Assembly (NCBI GenBank): GCA_947498985.1
Contig: CANMMF010000013.1
Span: 41,025-105,024, forward strand
Direction of reading: 5' to 3'
Length of the DNA stretch: 64,000 nucleotides
Source: an uncultured Paracoccaceae bacterium
GTDB lineage: Bacteria > Pseudomonadota > Alphaproteobacteria > Rhodobacterales > Rhodobacteraceae
Positions 54,720 through 63,787 of this stretch are shown here, piece by piece. Below the pieces are notes generated by a model that was not told where the DNA came from, made no database searches, and saw only the letters and a program-made list of their open reading frames with translations. The first letter of the stretch is position 1. Every line of letters begins with the position of its first letter. The position numbers were made by a program, and so were the translations under genes.

Positions 54720-56462
54720 TCAGCGCATCTCCTCCATCGGCGTCACACCCAAGATACCCAAGCCCGCCGAAATAACAATGCCCGTGGCCCGCGCCAGAGC
54801 GATCTTGCTCTGGGTTGTTGCAGGATCGTCCTGCACAAAGCGCAGTCCCGGCTCGTCATTGCCGCGGTTCCAGAGCCCGTGCAGCTCTGCGGCAAGCTCC
54901 GAAAGATAGGTCGCGACGCGGTGCGGCTCATTGTTGCGGGCAGCGATCTCGACAAGGCGCGGCCATTCCGCGAGCTTGGCCACCAGTGTCAGCTCGCTTT
55001 CATGGGTGAGCCCCGACAGATCCGCCTGCGCCAGCGTCGCGTCGGACACGTCGATCTCCGCATCAACCGCCTTGCGCAGCACCGACGAGATCCGCGCATG
55101 GGCGTATTGCACGTAAAAGACCGGGTTTTCCTTGCTCTGTTCGACCACCTTGTCAAAGTCGAAATCGAGAGCCGCGTCGTTTTTGCGCGTCAGCATCTGG
55201 AACCGCGCCACGTCCGGGCCCACCATCTCCACCACGTCGCGCAGCGTCACGAACGTCCCTGCCCGCTTGGACATCTTGAAAGGCTCGCCGTTCTTCCAGA
55301 GCTTCACCAACTGCAAAAGCTTGATGTCGAGCGGCACCGTGCCATCCGACAGCGCCGAAACCGCGGCCTTCATCCGTTTGACATAACCGCCGTGATCGGC
55401 GCCGAAAATGTCGATGAGCATGTCGAACCCGCGCTGCACCTTGTCGTAGTGATAGGCAATATCGGGGGCGAAATAGGTCCAGCTGCCATCTGATTTCTGG
55501 ATCGGCCGGTCCACGTCGTCGCCATGCGCGGTCGAGCGGAAGAGCGTCTGCTCGCGCGGTTCCCAGTCTTCGGGTGTCTTGCCCTTGGGCGGCTCCAGCG
55601 TGCCGCGATAGATCAGGTCCTTGGCACGCAGATCCTCGATGGCGGCCTCGATGAGACCGGTGCCGTAAAGGCTCTTCTCGCTGAAAAAGTGATCCATCTT
55701 CACGCCGAGCGCGGCGAGATCCGCGCGGATGAGATCCATCATCGCGTCGGTGGCAAAGACGCGCACCTCGGCCAGCCAGACCTCTTCGCCCTGCCCCAGA
55801 TAGGCATCGTCCACCTTGTCCTTCAGCGCCTGCCCCACCGGCACGAGATAGTCGCCGGGATAGGTGCCGTCGGCAAATTCCACCGCCTGGCCGTGGGCTT
55901 CGAGGTAGCGCAGATAGACCGAGCGCGCGAGCACATCGACCTGCGCGCCGCCATCGTTGATATAGTATTCGCGTGTGACGTCATAGCCCGCATAGGCCAG
56001 CAGCGCGGCCATGGCGTCGCCGACAATCGCGCCGCGCGCATGGCCCACATGCATCGGGCCGGTGGGGTTTGCGGAGACAAACTCCACATTGACCTTCTGC
56101 CCCTGCCCCATCACCGAGCGGCCGTAGCCCGTGCCCGCTTGCAGCACCGTGCGCGGCAGGGATTGCCACACGGGCAAGGCCAGCCGCAGGTTGATGAAGC
56201 CCGGACCCGCCACGTCGGCGGCGGCGATGCGCGGATCCTCCGCCAGCCGCGCGACCAGCGCTTCGGCGATATCGCGCGGTTTCTGACCGGCAGGCCTGGC
56301 CAGCACCATCGCGGCATTGGTCGCCATGTCGCCATGGGCCGCATCGCGCGGCGGCTCGACCGTCACAGCTTGGGTGTTGAGACCGTCCGGCAAGGCGCCA
56401 TCGGCCATCATCGCCTCGATGGTCGACAGCACGAGGCTGCGGATATCGGAAAAGAGGTTCAT
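54720..56462 (-). CDS. argS: Arginyl-tRNA synthetase
   Basis: A 580-residue class I synthetase. The HIGH-like motif lies in [31 protein letters not shown] follows, and the FKMSKRAG sequence serves as the KMSKS-type loop. The C-terminal DALR domain ([16 protein letters not shown] ... [22 protein letters not shown]) completes it. AGGAG eight bases upstream supports the start. Length is standard. Confidence 0.98.
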   Translation of the reverse strand: MNLFSDIRSLVLSTIEAMMADGALPDGLNTQAVTVEPPRDAAHGDMATNAAMVLARPAGQKPRDIAEALVARLAEDPRIAAADVAGPGFINLRLALPVWQSLPRTVLQAGTGYGRSVMGQGQKVNVEFVSANPTGPMHVGHARGAIVGDAMAALLAYAGYDVTREYYINDGGAQVDVLARSVYLRYLEAHGQAVEFADGTYPGDYLVPVGQALKDKVDDAYLGQGEEVWLAEVRVFATDAMMDLIRADLAALGVKMDHFFSEKSLYGTGLIEAAIEDLRAKDLIYRGTLEPPKGKTPEDWEPREQTLFRSTAHGDDVDRPIQKSDGSWTYFAPDIAYHYDKVQRGFDMLIDIFGADHGGYVKRMKAAVSALSDGTVPLDIKLLQLVKLWKNGEPFKMSKRAGTFVTLRDVVEMVGPDVARFQMLTRKNDAALDFDFDKVVEQSKENPVFYVQYAHARISSVLRKAVDAEIDVSDATLAQADLSGLTHESELTLVAKLAEWPRLVEIAARNNEPHRVATYLSELAAELHGLWNRGNDEPGLRFVQDDPATTQSKIALARATGIVISAGLGILGVTPMEEMR

Positions 56463-56547
56463 GTCGCTCGCTCCTCGGGGACCGGCGTTTCCTCTATCAT
56501 GTGCGTGGGCGGGGTCAAACGCTGCGTGGCGCGGTCCCGCCCGCGGA

Positions 56548-58398
56548 TCACCCCTGCGCGGATTTCAACGTGTCGGGATCGGGGTTGTCCTTGCGCTCGG
56601 GGCGCGCGGTCATCATCGCCAGCAGCTTGGCACCGGGGCTGGCCTTGGGTGTGTCCTCCGGGCCCAGCAGGCGCAGCGTGCCATTGGGACCAAGCTCTGC
56701 CAGCAGCACCGCATCGGGGTTCTGCGTGCGCCAGTCGTCGATCGTGAATTGCTCGGTCAGATTCGTCACCCGGAACTCGCAGGATTCGGCAAGCCGCGCA
56801 TTGGCCTCGAAATAGGTGTCGTCGGCGCCGAAGGGACGTCCGCCGAGGGTCGAGGGCAGCGCATGACGCGAGCTCGACTGACGCACCCGCTTGAGCTGGA
56901 ACACGTTCTCGCGCCCGAACTCAGGCGCAAGATCGGTGGCCACCAGCGTGTTGTAGGCATCGTTGTCGCTGGCGCAGATCAGCTTTTCGTAGGCCACGGT
57001 GTTGAGCCGGTTTTCCGCCGCCTCCGACAGGATATCTCCAAAGAATGTCTCTATATTGGCGTCGCGGGCGGCGCGCAGATGGGCGTGGTTGGGATCGGCG
57101 ATGATCACCGGCAGCTCCATCTTCTTGAGCGCTTCGGCCAGCGCCACCGACCAGCGAGAGCCGCCCAGGATCAGCACCCCGGGCTTGTTCGACGCGGTCA
57201 GACCGAGCGCGGCGGCAAGCGGGGTGAGCGTGAAGCCGTGCAGAACCACGGTTGCGGCGACCAGCGCGAAGGCCAGCGGCGCGATGCGGTCGGCATCCTG
57301 GATGCCAAGCTCCACCAGCCGTTCACCGAAAAGCCCGGCGACCGCCACGAGCACCACGCCGCGCGGGCCGGTGAAGGCCACAAGCAGCCGTTCGCGCCAG
57401 GTGACGTTGGAAAAGGCGAGCGAGGCCAGCACCGGCAGCGGTCGCGCCAGCAGGATCACCGCCAGCACAAAGACCAGCACCGTCCAGTCGAGCGTGGCCA
57501 GCGTCTCGAGGCTCATGCCCGCGGCCAGCAGGATGAACACACCCGAGACCAGCAGCACGGTCGCGTGTTCCTTGAACCGGCGCAACTCCACGTAGCTCGG
57601 CAGATCGGCGTTGGCGATCCAGATGCCCATGATGGTCACCGCCAGCAGGCCCGATTCGTGCAACACGCTGTCCGACAGGGCAAAGACCGCCAGCAGCGCC
57701 ACAAAGAGCACCGGCACTTTCATGTATTCCGGCACGTAGGCCAGGCGGAAGGCGCGGCTGATGCCCCAGCCCCCGGCGACGCCCAGAATGGTCGCGACGA
57801 CAATGCCGATCGCCAGCGTCTGAACCGCTTCGCCCACGCTTGTGGCGGTCTGCATGACAATCACCACCTCGAAGGCCAGCACCGCAGCCAGCGCGCCAAC
57901 GGGGTCATTCACGATGGCTTCCCATTGCAACAGTTGCGCGGGGCGCTTTTGCAATTTGGCCTGGCGCAGCAAAGGCGCGATCACCGTGGGGCCGGTGACG
58001 ATCATGATGCCGCCGAAGACCGCGGAGGCCTCGATGCTGAGCCCCGCCACAAAGTAGAGCGCCGCGGTCGAGGCCGCCCAGCCCAGCGGTGCGCCGACAA
58101 AGATCAGCCGCCGCACCCCCACCGCCGCATCGCGCAGCGAGTGGAAATTGAGCGTGAGGCCGCCTTCGAAGAGGATGATCGCAACGGCGATGGCGATCAT
58201 CGGCTTCAACATGTCGCCGAAATCTTCGGACGGGTCGAGCACACCGAGGAACGGCCCGACAATCAGGCCCGCCACCAGCATGAGCACGATGGCCGGCAGT
58301 TTCAGCCGCCAGGCCAGCCACTGGCTGCCAACGCCAAGCGCGCCGACCAGCGAAAAGGCGAGCACCGGGGACAATCCCGCTGTTTCTGCTACTGCCAT
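56548..58398 (-). CDS. Cation:proton antiporter with C-terminal nucleotide-binding domain
   Basis: A 616-residue membrane protein. About 12-13 transmembrane segments fill residues 1-400, with FEGGLTL and the ion-binding-type motif [13 protein letters not shown] Rossmann-like cytoplasmic domain follows from about 405 ([40 protein letters not shown]), resembling TrkA-N/RCK domains. The membrane part resembles NhaP/CPA1-type Na+/H+ exchangers. K+ or Na+ specificity cannot be decided. It lies between argS and the SDR-like gene. Confidence 0.85.
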   Translation of the reverse strand: MAVAETAGLSPVLAFSLVGALGVGSQWLAWRLKLPAIVLMLVAGLIVGPFLGVLDPSEDFGDMLKPMIAIAVAIILFEGGLTLNFHSLRDAAVGVRRLIFVGAPLGWAASTAALYFVAGLSIEASAVFGGIMIVTGPTVIAPLLRQAKLQKRPAQLLQWEAIVNDPVGALAAVLAFEVVIVMQTATSVGEAVQTLAIGIVVATILGVAGGWGISRAFRLAYVPEYMKVPVLFVALLAVFALSDSVLHESGLLAVTIMGIWIANADLPSYVELRRFKEHATVLLVSGVFILLAAGMSLETLATLDWTVLVFVLAVILLARPLPVLASLAFSNVTWRERLLVAFTGPRGVVLVAVAGLFGERLVELGIQDADRIAPLAFALVAATVVLHGFTLTPLAAALGLTASNKPGVLILGGSRWSVALAEALKKMELPVIIADPNHAHLRAARDANIETFFGDILSEAAENRLNTVAYEKLICASDNDAYNTLVATDLAPEFGRENVFQLKRVRQSSSRHALPSTLGGRPFGADDTYFEANARLAESCEFRVTNLTEQFTIDDWRTQNPDAVLLAELGPNGTLRLLGPEDTPKASPGAKLLAMMTARPERKDNPDPDTLKSAQG

Positions 58399-58467
58399 CG
58401 TGCATTCGTCCTTTTTGATAGAGTTTCGTGTGTGGCGCGCGTGACGCCCGGGGCGCGCGGTGCGGCT

Positions 58468-59127
58468 CTAGATAGAGCGTGCGGCGCGTTTGTCAGGCTC
58501 TGCCGTGTCCCGCGGCGCCCAGGCCACGCAGTGCCCGCCGCGCAATCCGCGCGAAATCGGGTGACAGAGCATCAGCGCGGCATCGCCTGCCGAAAGGCAG
58601 GTGGCCGCGTCCCAGTCCGTCCGGTCCGTGTGCATGGCAAGCCCCATGAACCGCGCCGGTCGCGCGCTCTGGTCAAAGCGCTTGAGAAGTGCCTTGTACC
58701 CGGCTTCGCGCGCCTCAGCTGCGGGCAACGCGGATTGGGTCGAAACGGGGATGGCCATCACAGCGGCGCCCCTCGCGAGGCGCAACGCGGGCACCAGAGC
58801 GGACCCCACCCCGGCTGACCGCGCAAGATCGTCGCGCGCGCTGTCTTCGCTGCAGAGCGGCATGACATCAATATAGAGATCGAGCGGCTCATCGGCCCAG
58901 GCCTCCTGCAAGAGCGACAGAATATCGCGACGGCCCGAGCGCAGCGCCAGAGGTTCGATGCGGCCGGGGTTGTCCTGCGCTAACGCCAGAAGCGCCGCTT
59001 CGTTCCGACCAATTGCCACAACAAGTGCGCCAAACCGAGCCAGGCGCCGCACGCAGGAGGTCCCGAGCGGATGCTCCGCTCCGGCCACTACCGCCACTTT
59101 GTCGTTAAACCGTGACACACCGAACAC
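58468..59127 (-). CDS. Degenerate short-chain dehydrogenase-like protein
   Basis: A 219-residue Rossmann protein. The N-terminus KVAVVAGAEHPLGTSCVRRLARFGALVVAIGRNEAALLAL matches the SDR cofactor region (AGAxxxLG in place of TGxxxGIG). The usual catalytic Tyr-x-x-x-Lys is not formed: the nearest tyrosine sits in AGYKALLKRF, with lysines at +1 and +5 rather than +4. NNAG-like sequence is also missing. A non-catalytic role, or a diverged enzyme, is likely. GTG 59127 has GGGAG six bases upstream; TTG 59151 and GTG 59145 are alternatives. Confidence 0.65.
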   Translation of the reverse strand: MFGVSRFNDKVAVVAGAEHPLGTSCVRRLARFGALVVAIGRNEAALLALAQDNPGRIEPLALRSGRRDILSLLQEAWADEPLDLYIDVMPLCSEDSARDDLARSAGVGSALVPALRLARGAAVMAIPVSTQSALPAAEAREAGYKALLKRFDQSARPARFMGLAMHTDRTDWDAATCLSAGDAALMLCHPISRGLRGGHCVAWAPRDTAEPDKRAARSI

Positions 59128-59227
59128 CGATAACTCCCGACACACATTCAACGTGTCGCAGATTTCGTTAACCTTCGGAAGGGTCTTGGCGCATGTCGCG
59201 CGCAGTCACAGGCGGGATCAGGCCGGT

Positions 59228-60388
59228 CTACATGCCGTCATGCAGCACGTCGCGCCCGGTCAGGCGGGCATGTTCCTGCAAGGCAAAGCGGTCGGTCATG
59301 CCGGCGATGTAATCGGCCACCAAACGCGCCAGACCGGCTTCGCCACCGCTTGCCGCGATCTGCGGCTGCCAGCGGCGGGGCAACAGATCGGGTGCGTCAA
59401 GATACATCGGGAACAGCGTCTCGAGCGCCTGCGTCACCCGGGCGCGCTGCTCCATGACCTTCGGCGCGCGGTACATGTTGTCAAAGAGAAAAGCCCGGAT
59501 CTGCCGGATCGCCTCGGCCATCCCGGACGAAAACGCCACCACGGGCGCGCCCAGCAGGCGCACATCCTCGACCGAAGCGCAGCCCGCCGCCGCAAGCCGG
59601 GCGGCCGAAGTGTCGATGACATCCGCCACCATCGCGCCGAAGACCCGGCGCAGCGCCTCGTGGCGGCGGCGATAGGCGTCGAGCCCGGGATAGGCCGCGT
59701 CGACCTCGGCATAGGCGTCGCGGATCACCGGCAAACCGGCGATCTGCGCCTCGCCGAAAAGACCCGCGCGCAGCCCGTCATGCAGATCGTGGTTGTTATA
59801 GGCCACGTCATCGGACAGGGCTGCCACCTGCGCCTCCGCACTGGCATGGGTGTGCAGTTCCAGATCGTGCAGCGCGTTATATTCCGCAAGCGCGTAGGGG
59901 ATCTCTCCGGTCACCGGCCCGTTGTGCTTGGCGATGCCTTCCAGCGTGTCCCAGGTGAGGTTGAGCCCGTCGAACTCCGCGTAATGCGTCTCCAGCCGGG
60001 TCACGATGCGGATGGTCTGGGCGTTGTGGTCGAACCCGCCATAAGGCTTCATCAGCGCGTCGAGCGCATCCTCTCCGGTATGGCCAAACGGAGTGTGGCC
60101 CAGGTCATGCGCCAGCGCCACCGCTTCGGTCAGATCGGTGTTGAGATCCAGCGCATTGGCAATGGTGCGGGCAACCTGCGCGACCTCGATGGAATGGGTG
60201 AGACGGGTGCGGTAGAAATCGCCCTCGTGTTCCACAAAGACCTGCGTCTTGTGCTTGAGCCTGCGAAAGGCCGACGCGTGTATGATCCGGTCCCGGTCGC
60301 GCTGAAAACACGACCGGAAGGCGCTTTCCTCTTCAGGATAAAGCCGGCCACGCGCCCCTTCCGGATGGCATGCAGGATCGGTCGGCAT
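59228..60388 (-). CDS. dgt: dGTPase-like deoxynucleoside triphosphate triphosphohydrolase
   Basis: A 386-residue HD-domain hydrolase. Motifs are FRRLKHKTQVFVEHEGDFYRTRLTHSIEVAQVAR with the first metal His, AHDLGHTPFGHTGEDAL (HD), and VAYNNHDLHDGLRAGLF. The length and truncated middle region fit the type 2, alphaproteobacterial branch, which hydrolyses dNTPs to nucleoside and triphosphate. It is encoded back to back with the Fe-S carrier region in many relatives; here the protease-like gene is inserted between them. Confidence 0.93.
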   Translation of the reverse strand: MPTDPACHPEGARGRLYPEEESAFRSCFQRDRDRIIHASAFRRLKHKTQVFVEHEGDFYRTRLTHSIEVAQVARTIANALDLNTDLTEAVALAHDLGHTPFGHTGEDALDALMKPYGGFDHNAQTIRIVTRLETHYAEFDGLNLTWDTLEGIAKHNGPVTGEIPYALAEYNALHDLELHTHASAEAQVAALSDDVAYNNHDLHDGLRAGLFGEAQIAGLPVIRDAYAEVDAAYPGLDAYRRRHEALRRVFGAMVADVIDTSAARLAAAGCASVEDVRLLGAPVVAFSSGMAEAIRQIRAFLFDNMYRAPKVMEQRARVTQALETLFPMYLDAPDLLPRRWQPQIAASGGEAGLARLVADYIAGMTDRFALQEHARLTGRDVLHDGM

Positions 60389-60523
60389 CGCGCTGTCCCC
60401 TCTTTCCGCCCGGCCCGCCTGAACAGGTCCGGATCCCCGCGTTCATGCGGGATTCTTGACAGGTTTGCACCGGTACAACACGCTGATCCCATAAGCTGCA
60501 ATTCTTTTTCAGGAGGTTTCTTC

Positions 60524-61258
60524 GTGATCCGTTCATTTGTCAGTGCATTTTCCGTGGGCTTTTTGCTTGCAACACCAACGCTTTCGGACACCGACCTTCA
60601 TGTCGCCGTGCCGCGCGCGGATACGCCCGTTGCGGCCTTTGCCGACGAATCGCCCTTGCGCTCCGTTGTGCGCGGCGTCGCGCGGATCGACATTCTCTAT
60701 CCCGACGACAAGACCGGGTACTGCACCGCGGTGATCGTCGGGCCGGATCACGTTCTGGCGCCCGATTTCTGCGTCAGCGACAGCGGCGAGCGCCAGGCGA
60801 AAAAAGTGCAGGTGCTGCTCGACTATATCGACGCGGAGGCGCCGGACACTGTGCGGACCGTGGTGCTTGATCCGGTGCCAGTGGCGGTTTCGGCGTCACA
60901 ACACCTGTCGCTGCTGCGCCGGGCCGATCAGACATCGGCCTTTGAGGCCGACCGCGTGGCCAGGTTACAGGCCGGGGCGCCCGAGACCGGCACCGTCTTG
61001 TTCCTGGCCGCCCATCCGCGGGGCGCCGCGATGCAGATTTCGGCCACAGAGACCTGCCATGTGATGCCGCCGCTGAAGGACAACGCCGCCTTGATCCATG
61101 GGTGTGCGACCGGGGAAGGAAGCTCTGGCGGCGCACTCTTTCACGCGGCCAGCGGCGAGATCGTCGGGCTGCATCTGAGCTCCGACAGGAACGAGGGGCA
61201 CGGGTTGGGCGCGGCATCGGTGGCCATTCTGGACGCTTTCCCGCAGATTGCCGAATAG
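60524..61258 (+). CDS. Trypsin-fold protein with missing catalytic His (probable pseudoprotease)
   Basis: A 244-residue secreted protein with a signal peptide (VIRSFVSAFSVGFLLATPTLS, GTG start). The start at 60524 is fixed by AGGAGG seven bases upstream. The chymotrypsin fold is recognised from YCTAVIVGPDHVLAPDFCV, QHLSLLRRAD and CATGEGSSGGALF. The Ser motif GSSGG (Ser201) and the Cys67/Cys83 pair are kept. However, the TAAHC motif reads APDFC, so the catalytic His is Phe82, and the D-I-A-L-L Asp position is His127. It should therefore lack ordinary serine-protease activity. It may bind peptides or regulate another protease. Confidence 0.8.
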   Translation: MIRSFVSAFSVGFLLATPTLSDTDLHVAVPRADTPVAAFADESPLRSVVRGVARIDILYPDDKTGYCTAVIVGPDHVLAPDFCVSDSGERQAKKVQVLLDYIDAEAPDTVRTVVLDPVPVAVSASQHLSLLRRADQTSAFEADRVARLQAGAPETGTVLFLAAHPRGAAMQISATETCHVMPPLKDNAALIHGCATGEGSSGGALFHAASGEIVGLHLSSDRNEGHGLGAASVAILDAFPQIAE

Positions 61259-61324
61259 CGCAGGCTGGCGCTTGAAGCGCACCCCGCGTTGCATATATTT
61301 TGCAAGGTAGCCAACGAGGACAAC

Positions 61325-61648
61325 ATGCAACTGCCCCCCAAAGTCACGGACCGCGCCTTTGCGCGACTGGCTGAAATCGGTGCCGGTGACGACGGACAGG
61401 CCTTGCGGGTCGCCGTCGAGGGCGGCGGCTGTTCCGGGTTTCAGTACGAAATCAAGCTCGACGCGCCGGATGACGAGGATCTTGTGCTCGAGGGCGAGGG
61501 TCAGCGCGTTGTTGTCGATCCGGTGTCGCTGCCCTTCCTCGCGGGCGCGGTGATCGACTTTTCCGACGAATTGATCGGCGCGCGGTTTGTGATCGACAAT
61601 CCCAACGCGTCAAGCTCCTGCGGCTGCGGCACGTCGTTTTCGATGTAA
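61325..61648 (+). CDS. A-type iron-sulfur carrier protein (ErpA/IscA family)
   Basis: A 107-residue HesB/IscA-type protein. It has GGGCSGFQYEIKLD and the C-terminal SSCGCGTSF, the three cysteines that hold and pass on [2Fe-2S]/[4Fe-4S] clusters. VTDRAFARLAEI is the usual start. GAGGA precedes ATG 61325. It probably delivers clusters to apoproteins; ErpA and IscA cannot be separated with certainty here. Confidence 0.92.
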   Translation: MQLPPKVTDRAFARLAEIGAGDDGQALRVAVEGGGCSGFQYEIKLDAPDDEDLVLEGEGQRVVVDPVSLPFLAGAVIDFSDELIGARFVIDNPNASSSCGCGTSFSM

Positions 61649-61744
61649 CGCGCCTCGGCGCAGGCTTCAGCGGTTCCGGAAATCAGGTCGAGCAGGTCCG
61701 GCATCCGTCGCGTTTCCGTTGCGCGATCCCCCCCCCGGACAGGC

Positions 61745-61775
61745 AAAAAGCGCGAGCCTTCCGCCCGCGCTTTTT
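61745..61775. terminator. Bidirectional intrinsic terminator
   Basis: AAAAAGCGCG (61745-61754) and CGCGCTTTTT (61766-61775) are perfect 10-bp complements over an 11-nt loop, with T tracts on both strands. It closes the Fe-S carrier gene (plus) and the EamA exporter operon (minus). Confidence 0.85.
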
Positions 61776-61794
61776 ACACAGTATATATAGGCCC

Positions 61795-62667
61795 TCAGGC
61801 GCGTGCGGTTTTTCCGCGTGCCACGCTCTCTTCGAAGATGAGCCAGAAGCCCGACGCGATGACCAGCATCACCCCCAGCACGGTGCCCGCGCTTGGAACT
61901 TCGCCGAAGGCAAAGAGCCCGATGGCGACCATCCAGACAAATTGCAGGTTCATCAGCGGCGTCGCCACATAGGCCGGCAGCAGCCGGAACGCCTCGGCCG
62001 AGACATAGCGCGCGCCGAACAGGAACACCGCATAGGCCGCGACCCAGCCCAGATCGGCCAGGCTCATCGGTTGCCAGACAAAGGGCAAGGCAAGCCCCAT
62101 GGCCAGCATCAGCGCCAGATTGGGCCAGAAGACCTGCGCCAGCGGCACACGTTCCTGCTTGGCGATATAGCGCGCGGCCAGCATCGAGCCGGTGCCGGTG
62201 ACGGCGGCCAGCAAGGCCCAGGCGTGACCGGCCTGCGCAGCGCTGACGCCGCCGGGCATCAGAAACAGGATCCCGCCTGCGCCGACGGACAAGGCCACCC
62301 AGGCCAGAGGCCGCGGGGCTTCCTTCAGAAACGGCCCCGAGAGCGCCGCGGCGATAAGCGGGATCAGCCCGATGAAAAGGAACACGTCCGCGAAGGGCAG
62401 CAGCCGGAACGCCTGGAAAAACGCCAGCGAGGCAATCACCGTGAGCACCGCGCGGATCGCCATCACGCCGCCGCTGCGCACCCGCAGCCCGCCTTCGCCC
62501 CCGGACCGCGCCACCGCCATGGTGAAGGCGCAGACCATCAGGGCCGAGATCGCAAAAAGCTGCGGCGCGGCATAGCCGCCGGCAATCAGCTTGGTGATGC
62601 CGTCCGCAGACGCCATCATGCCGGTGTAAAGGACGATCAGCACCGCCCCCAGAACCGCGCCCCTCAC
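61795..62667 (-). CDS. EamA/DMT-family transporter
   Basis: A 290-residue membrane protein with about ten transmembrane helices and two EamA repeats (residues about 5-130 and 145-280). Typical segments are MIRAVLTVIASLAFFQAFRLLPFADVFLFIGLIPL and FGARYVSAEAFRLLPAYVATPLMNLQFVW with FGEVPS. The family exports metabolites or takes up small molecules. The GTG start at 62667 overlaps the upstream gene's stop (GTGA), so the two are translationally coupled. It is last in the operon 64000-61795, where it may export the product of the repeat peptide or of its partner (inference). Confidence 0.88.
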   Translation of the reverse strand: MRGAVLGAVLIVLYTGMMASADGITKLIAGGYAAPQLFAISALMVCAFTMAVARSGGEGGLRVRSGGVMAIRAVLTVIASLAFFQAFRLLPFADVFLFIGLIPLIAAALSGPFLKEAPRPLAWVALSVGAGGILFLMPGGVSAAQAGHAWALLAAVTGTGSMLAARYIAKQERVPLAQVFWPNLALMLAMGLALPFVWQPMSLADLGWVAAYAVFLFGARYVSAEAFRLLPAYVATPLMNLQFVWMVAIGLFAFGEVPSAGTVLGVMLVIASGFWLIFEESVARGKTARA

Positions 62668-63722
62668 GAGCGGCCTGCCCGGGCGAAGCCCTCGAAGAAC
62701 GCGCCGAAATGGCTCGAGCTTTCCGCCGCGATACTCAGAAGATCGCGTGTCGTTTCAGACAGTTGCGGGGCCATCGTGTGTTTCATGCGGTCCCAGTCTC
62801 CACTTCTGTCCTGCTCCATGGCGAGCATCGCCTGGCTGATCTCGCGCAGCGGTGCCGGGCGCTGCGCCCGGTCGAACCGGGTACGGGCCGCGCTGATCGG
62901 CTTGCGGAAGACATCGTCTCCGGCCACGGCGGCATGCCAGTTGCAGACGAAAAACTCGTGATACGCGTCGTTGAGCGCCACGCCTTCTCCGGTCTCGACC
63001 CCGAAGGCGCGGGTCTCCTGCCCGAGCCACGCGGTCCAGACCGGCGGCGGGGTTTCCCCGGCATAGAGCATCGCGATGCAGATCTCGGCCAGAAGATCCG
63101 CGTTCTGGTCGAGAAAGGCGGTGAGCCCGGCAAAATGCATCGACTGCAGCGCGGCCTCCGGCAGACCGGGGTCGCGGCGGCCATATTCGCTGAGGTAATA
63201 GACGATATGAGTGAGTTCATACGCGGCCTTCTTGTTGGGCAGCGCAAAGGTTTTGGTGCGGCTTGCAAAGGCGCGCAACCGGTCGTCCAGCCCCGCATCC
63301 CTGACCGGATCGACGCCGCGCCGTGTCATCAACCGGCGCGCTTCGGCGCGTTGCAGGTCCGAAAGCTCCGCCTCGGCCAGCCCTTCGCTTTCGGCAAAGG
63401 CGACCATCCGGCCCGCCTCCTGGCCCGGCATCCCGAGATCCTCGAGATCCAGCGCCAGCGAGAGCAGGAACCGGTAATATTGCGGAAAAAACCGCAGCCG
63501 GTCCATCGCATCGGCATAAAAGCCCGCATGCACCGCCAGCGCCTCTGGGGCGACCGGCAGGCCGGTGCATTCGAGTATGTTCAGCAGTTCGGCATTTTCC
63601 TTCAGCCAGAACACATCGTCTCCGATGCGCCTTTCCCTGGCGAAGAGTCCCAAAAGCGCGGCGATGCGCGCTTCCAGGGGCTCGATCCGGGACGGGACGG
63701 TCAGTGTCACGACATTGGTCAT
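62664..63722 (-). CDS. Protein of unknown function (DUF6902-like), partner of the repeat peptide
   Basis: A 352-residue soluble, mainly helical protein with no signal peptide or membrane helix. I associate it only with an uncharacterised Rhodobacteraceae family, from memory. Conspicuous segments are YELTHIVYYLSEYGR (168-182) and NDAYHEFFVCNWH (251-263), whose His/Tyr/Asn/Trp residues look like functional-site candidates. No known nucleotide- or metal-binding signature is seen. GAGGAG seven bases upstream fixes ATG 63722. It begins 65 bp after the repeat-peptide stop and overlaps the EamA gene by 4 bp, so it works with both. A peptide-modifying or peptide-binding role is inference. Confidence 0.75.
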   Translation of the reverse strand: MTNVVTLTVPSRIEPLEARIAALLGLFARERRIGDDVFWLKENAELLNILECTGLPVAPEALAVHAGFYADAMDRLRFFPQYYRFLLSLALDLEDLGMPGQEAGRMVAFAESEGLAEAELSDLQRAEARRLMTRRGVDPVRDAGLDDRLRAFASRTKTFALPNKKAAYELTHIVYYLSEYGRRDPGLPEAALQSMHFAGLTAFLDQNADLLAEICIAMLYAGETPPPVWTAWLGQETRAFGVETGEGVALNDAYHEFFVCNWHAAVAGDDVFRKPISAARTRFDRAQRPAPLREISQAMLAMEQDRSGDWDRMKHTMAPQLSETTRDLLSIAAESSSHFGAFFEGFARAGRS

Positions 63723-63787
63723 GCTGTGGCTCCTCTGATCGGGTTCGGCAAGGCGGCCCATCCGCCCCGCCCGGGGTCTCTGAGCGA

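Noticed and set aside
58468..59127. The SDR-like gene as a pseudogene
   Set aside because: The frame is intact, has a plausible ribosome site and normal codon use; loss of the catalytic pair alone does not show decay.
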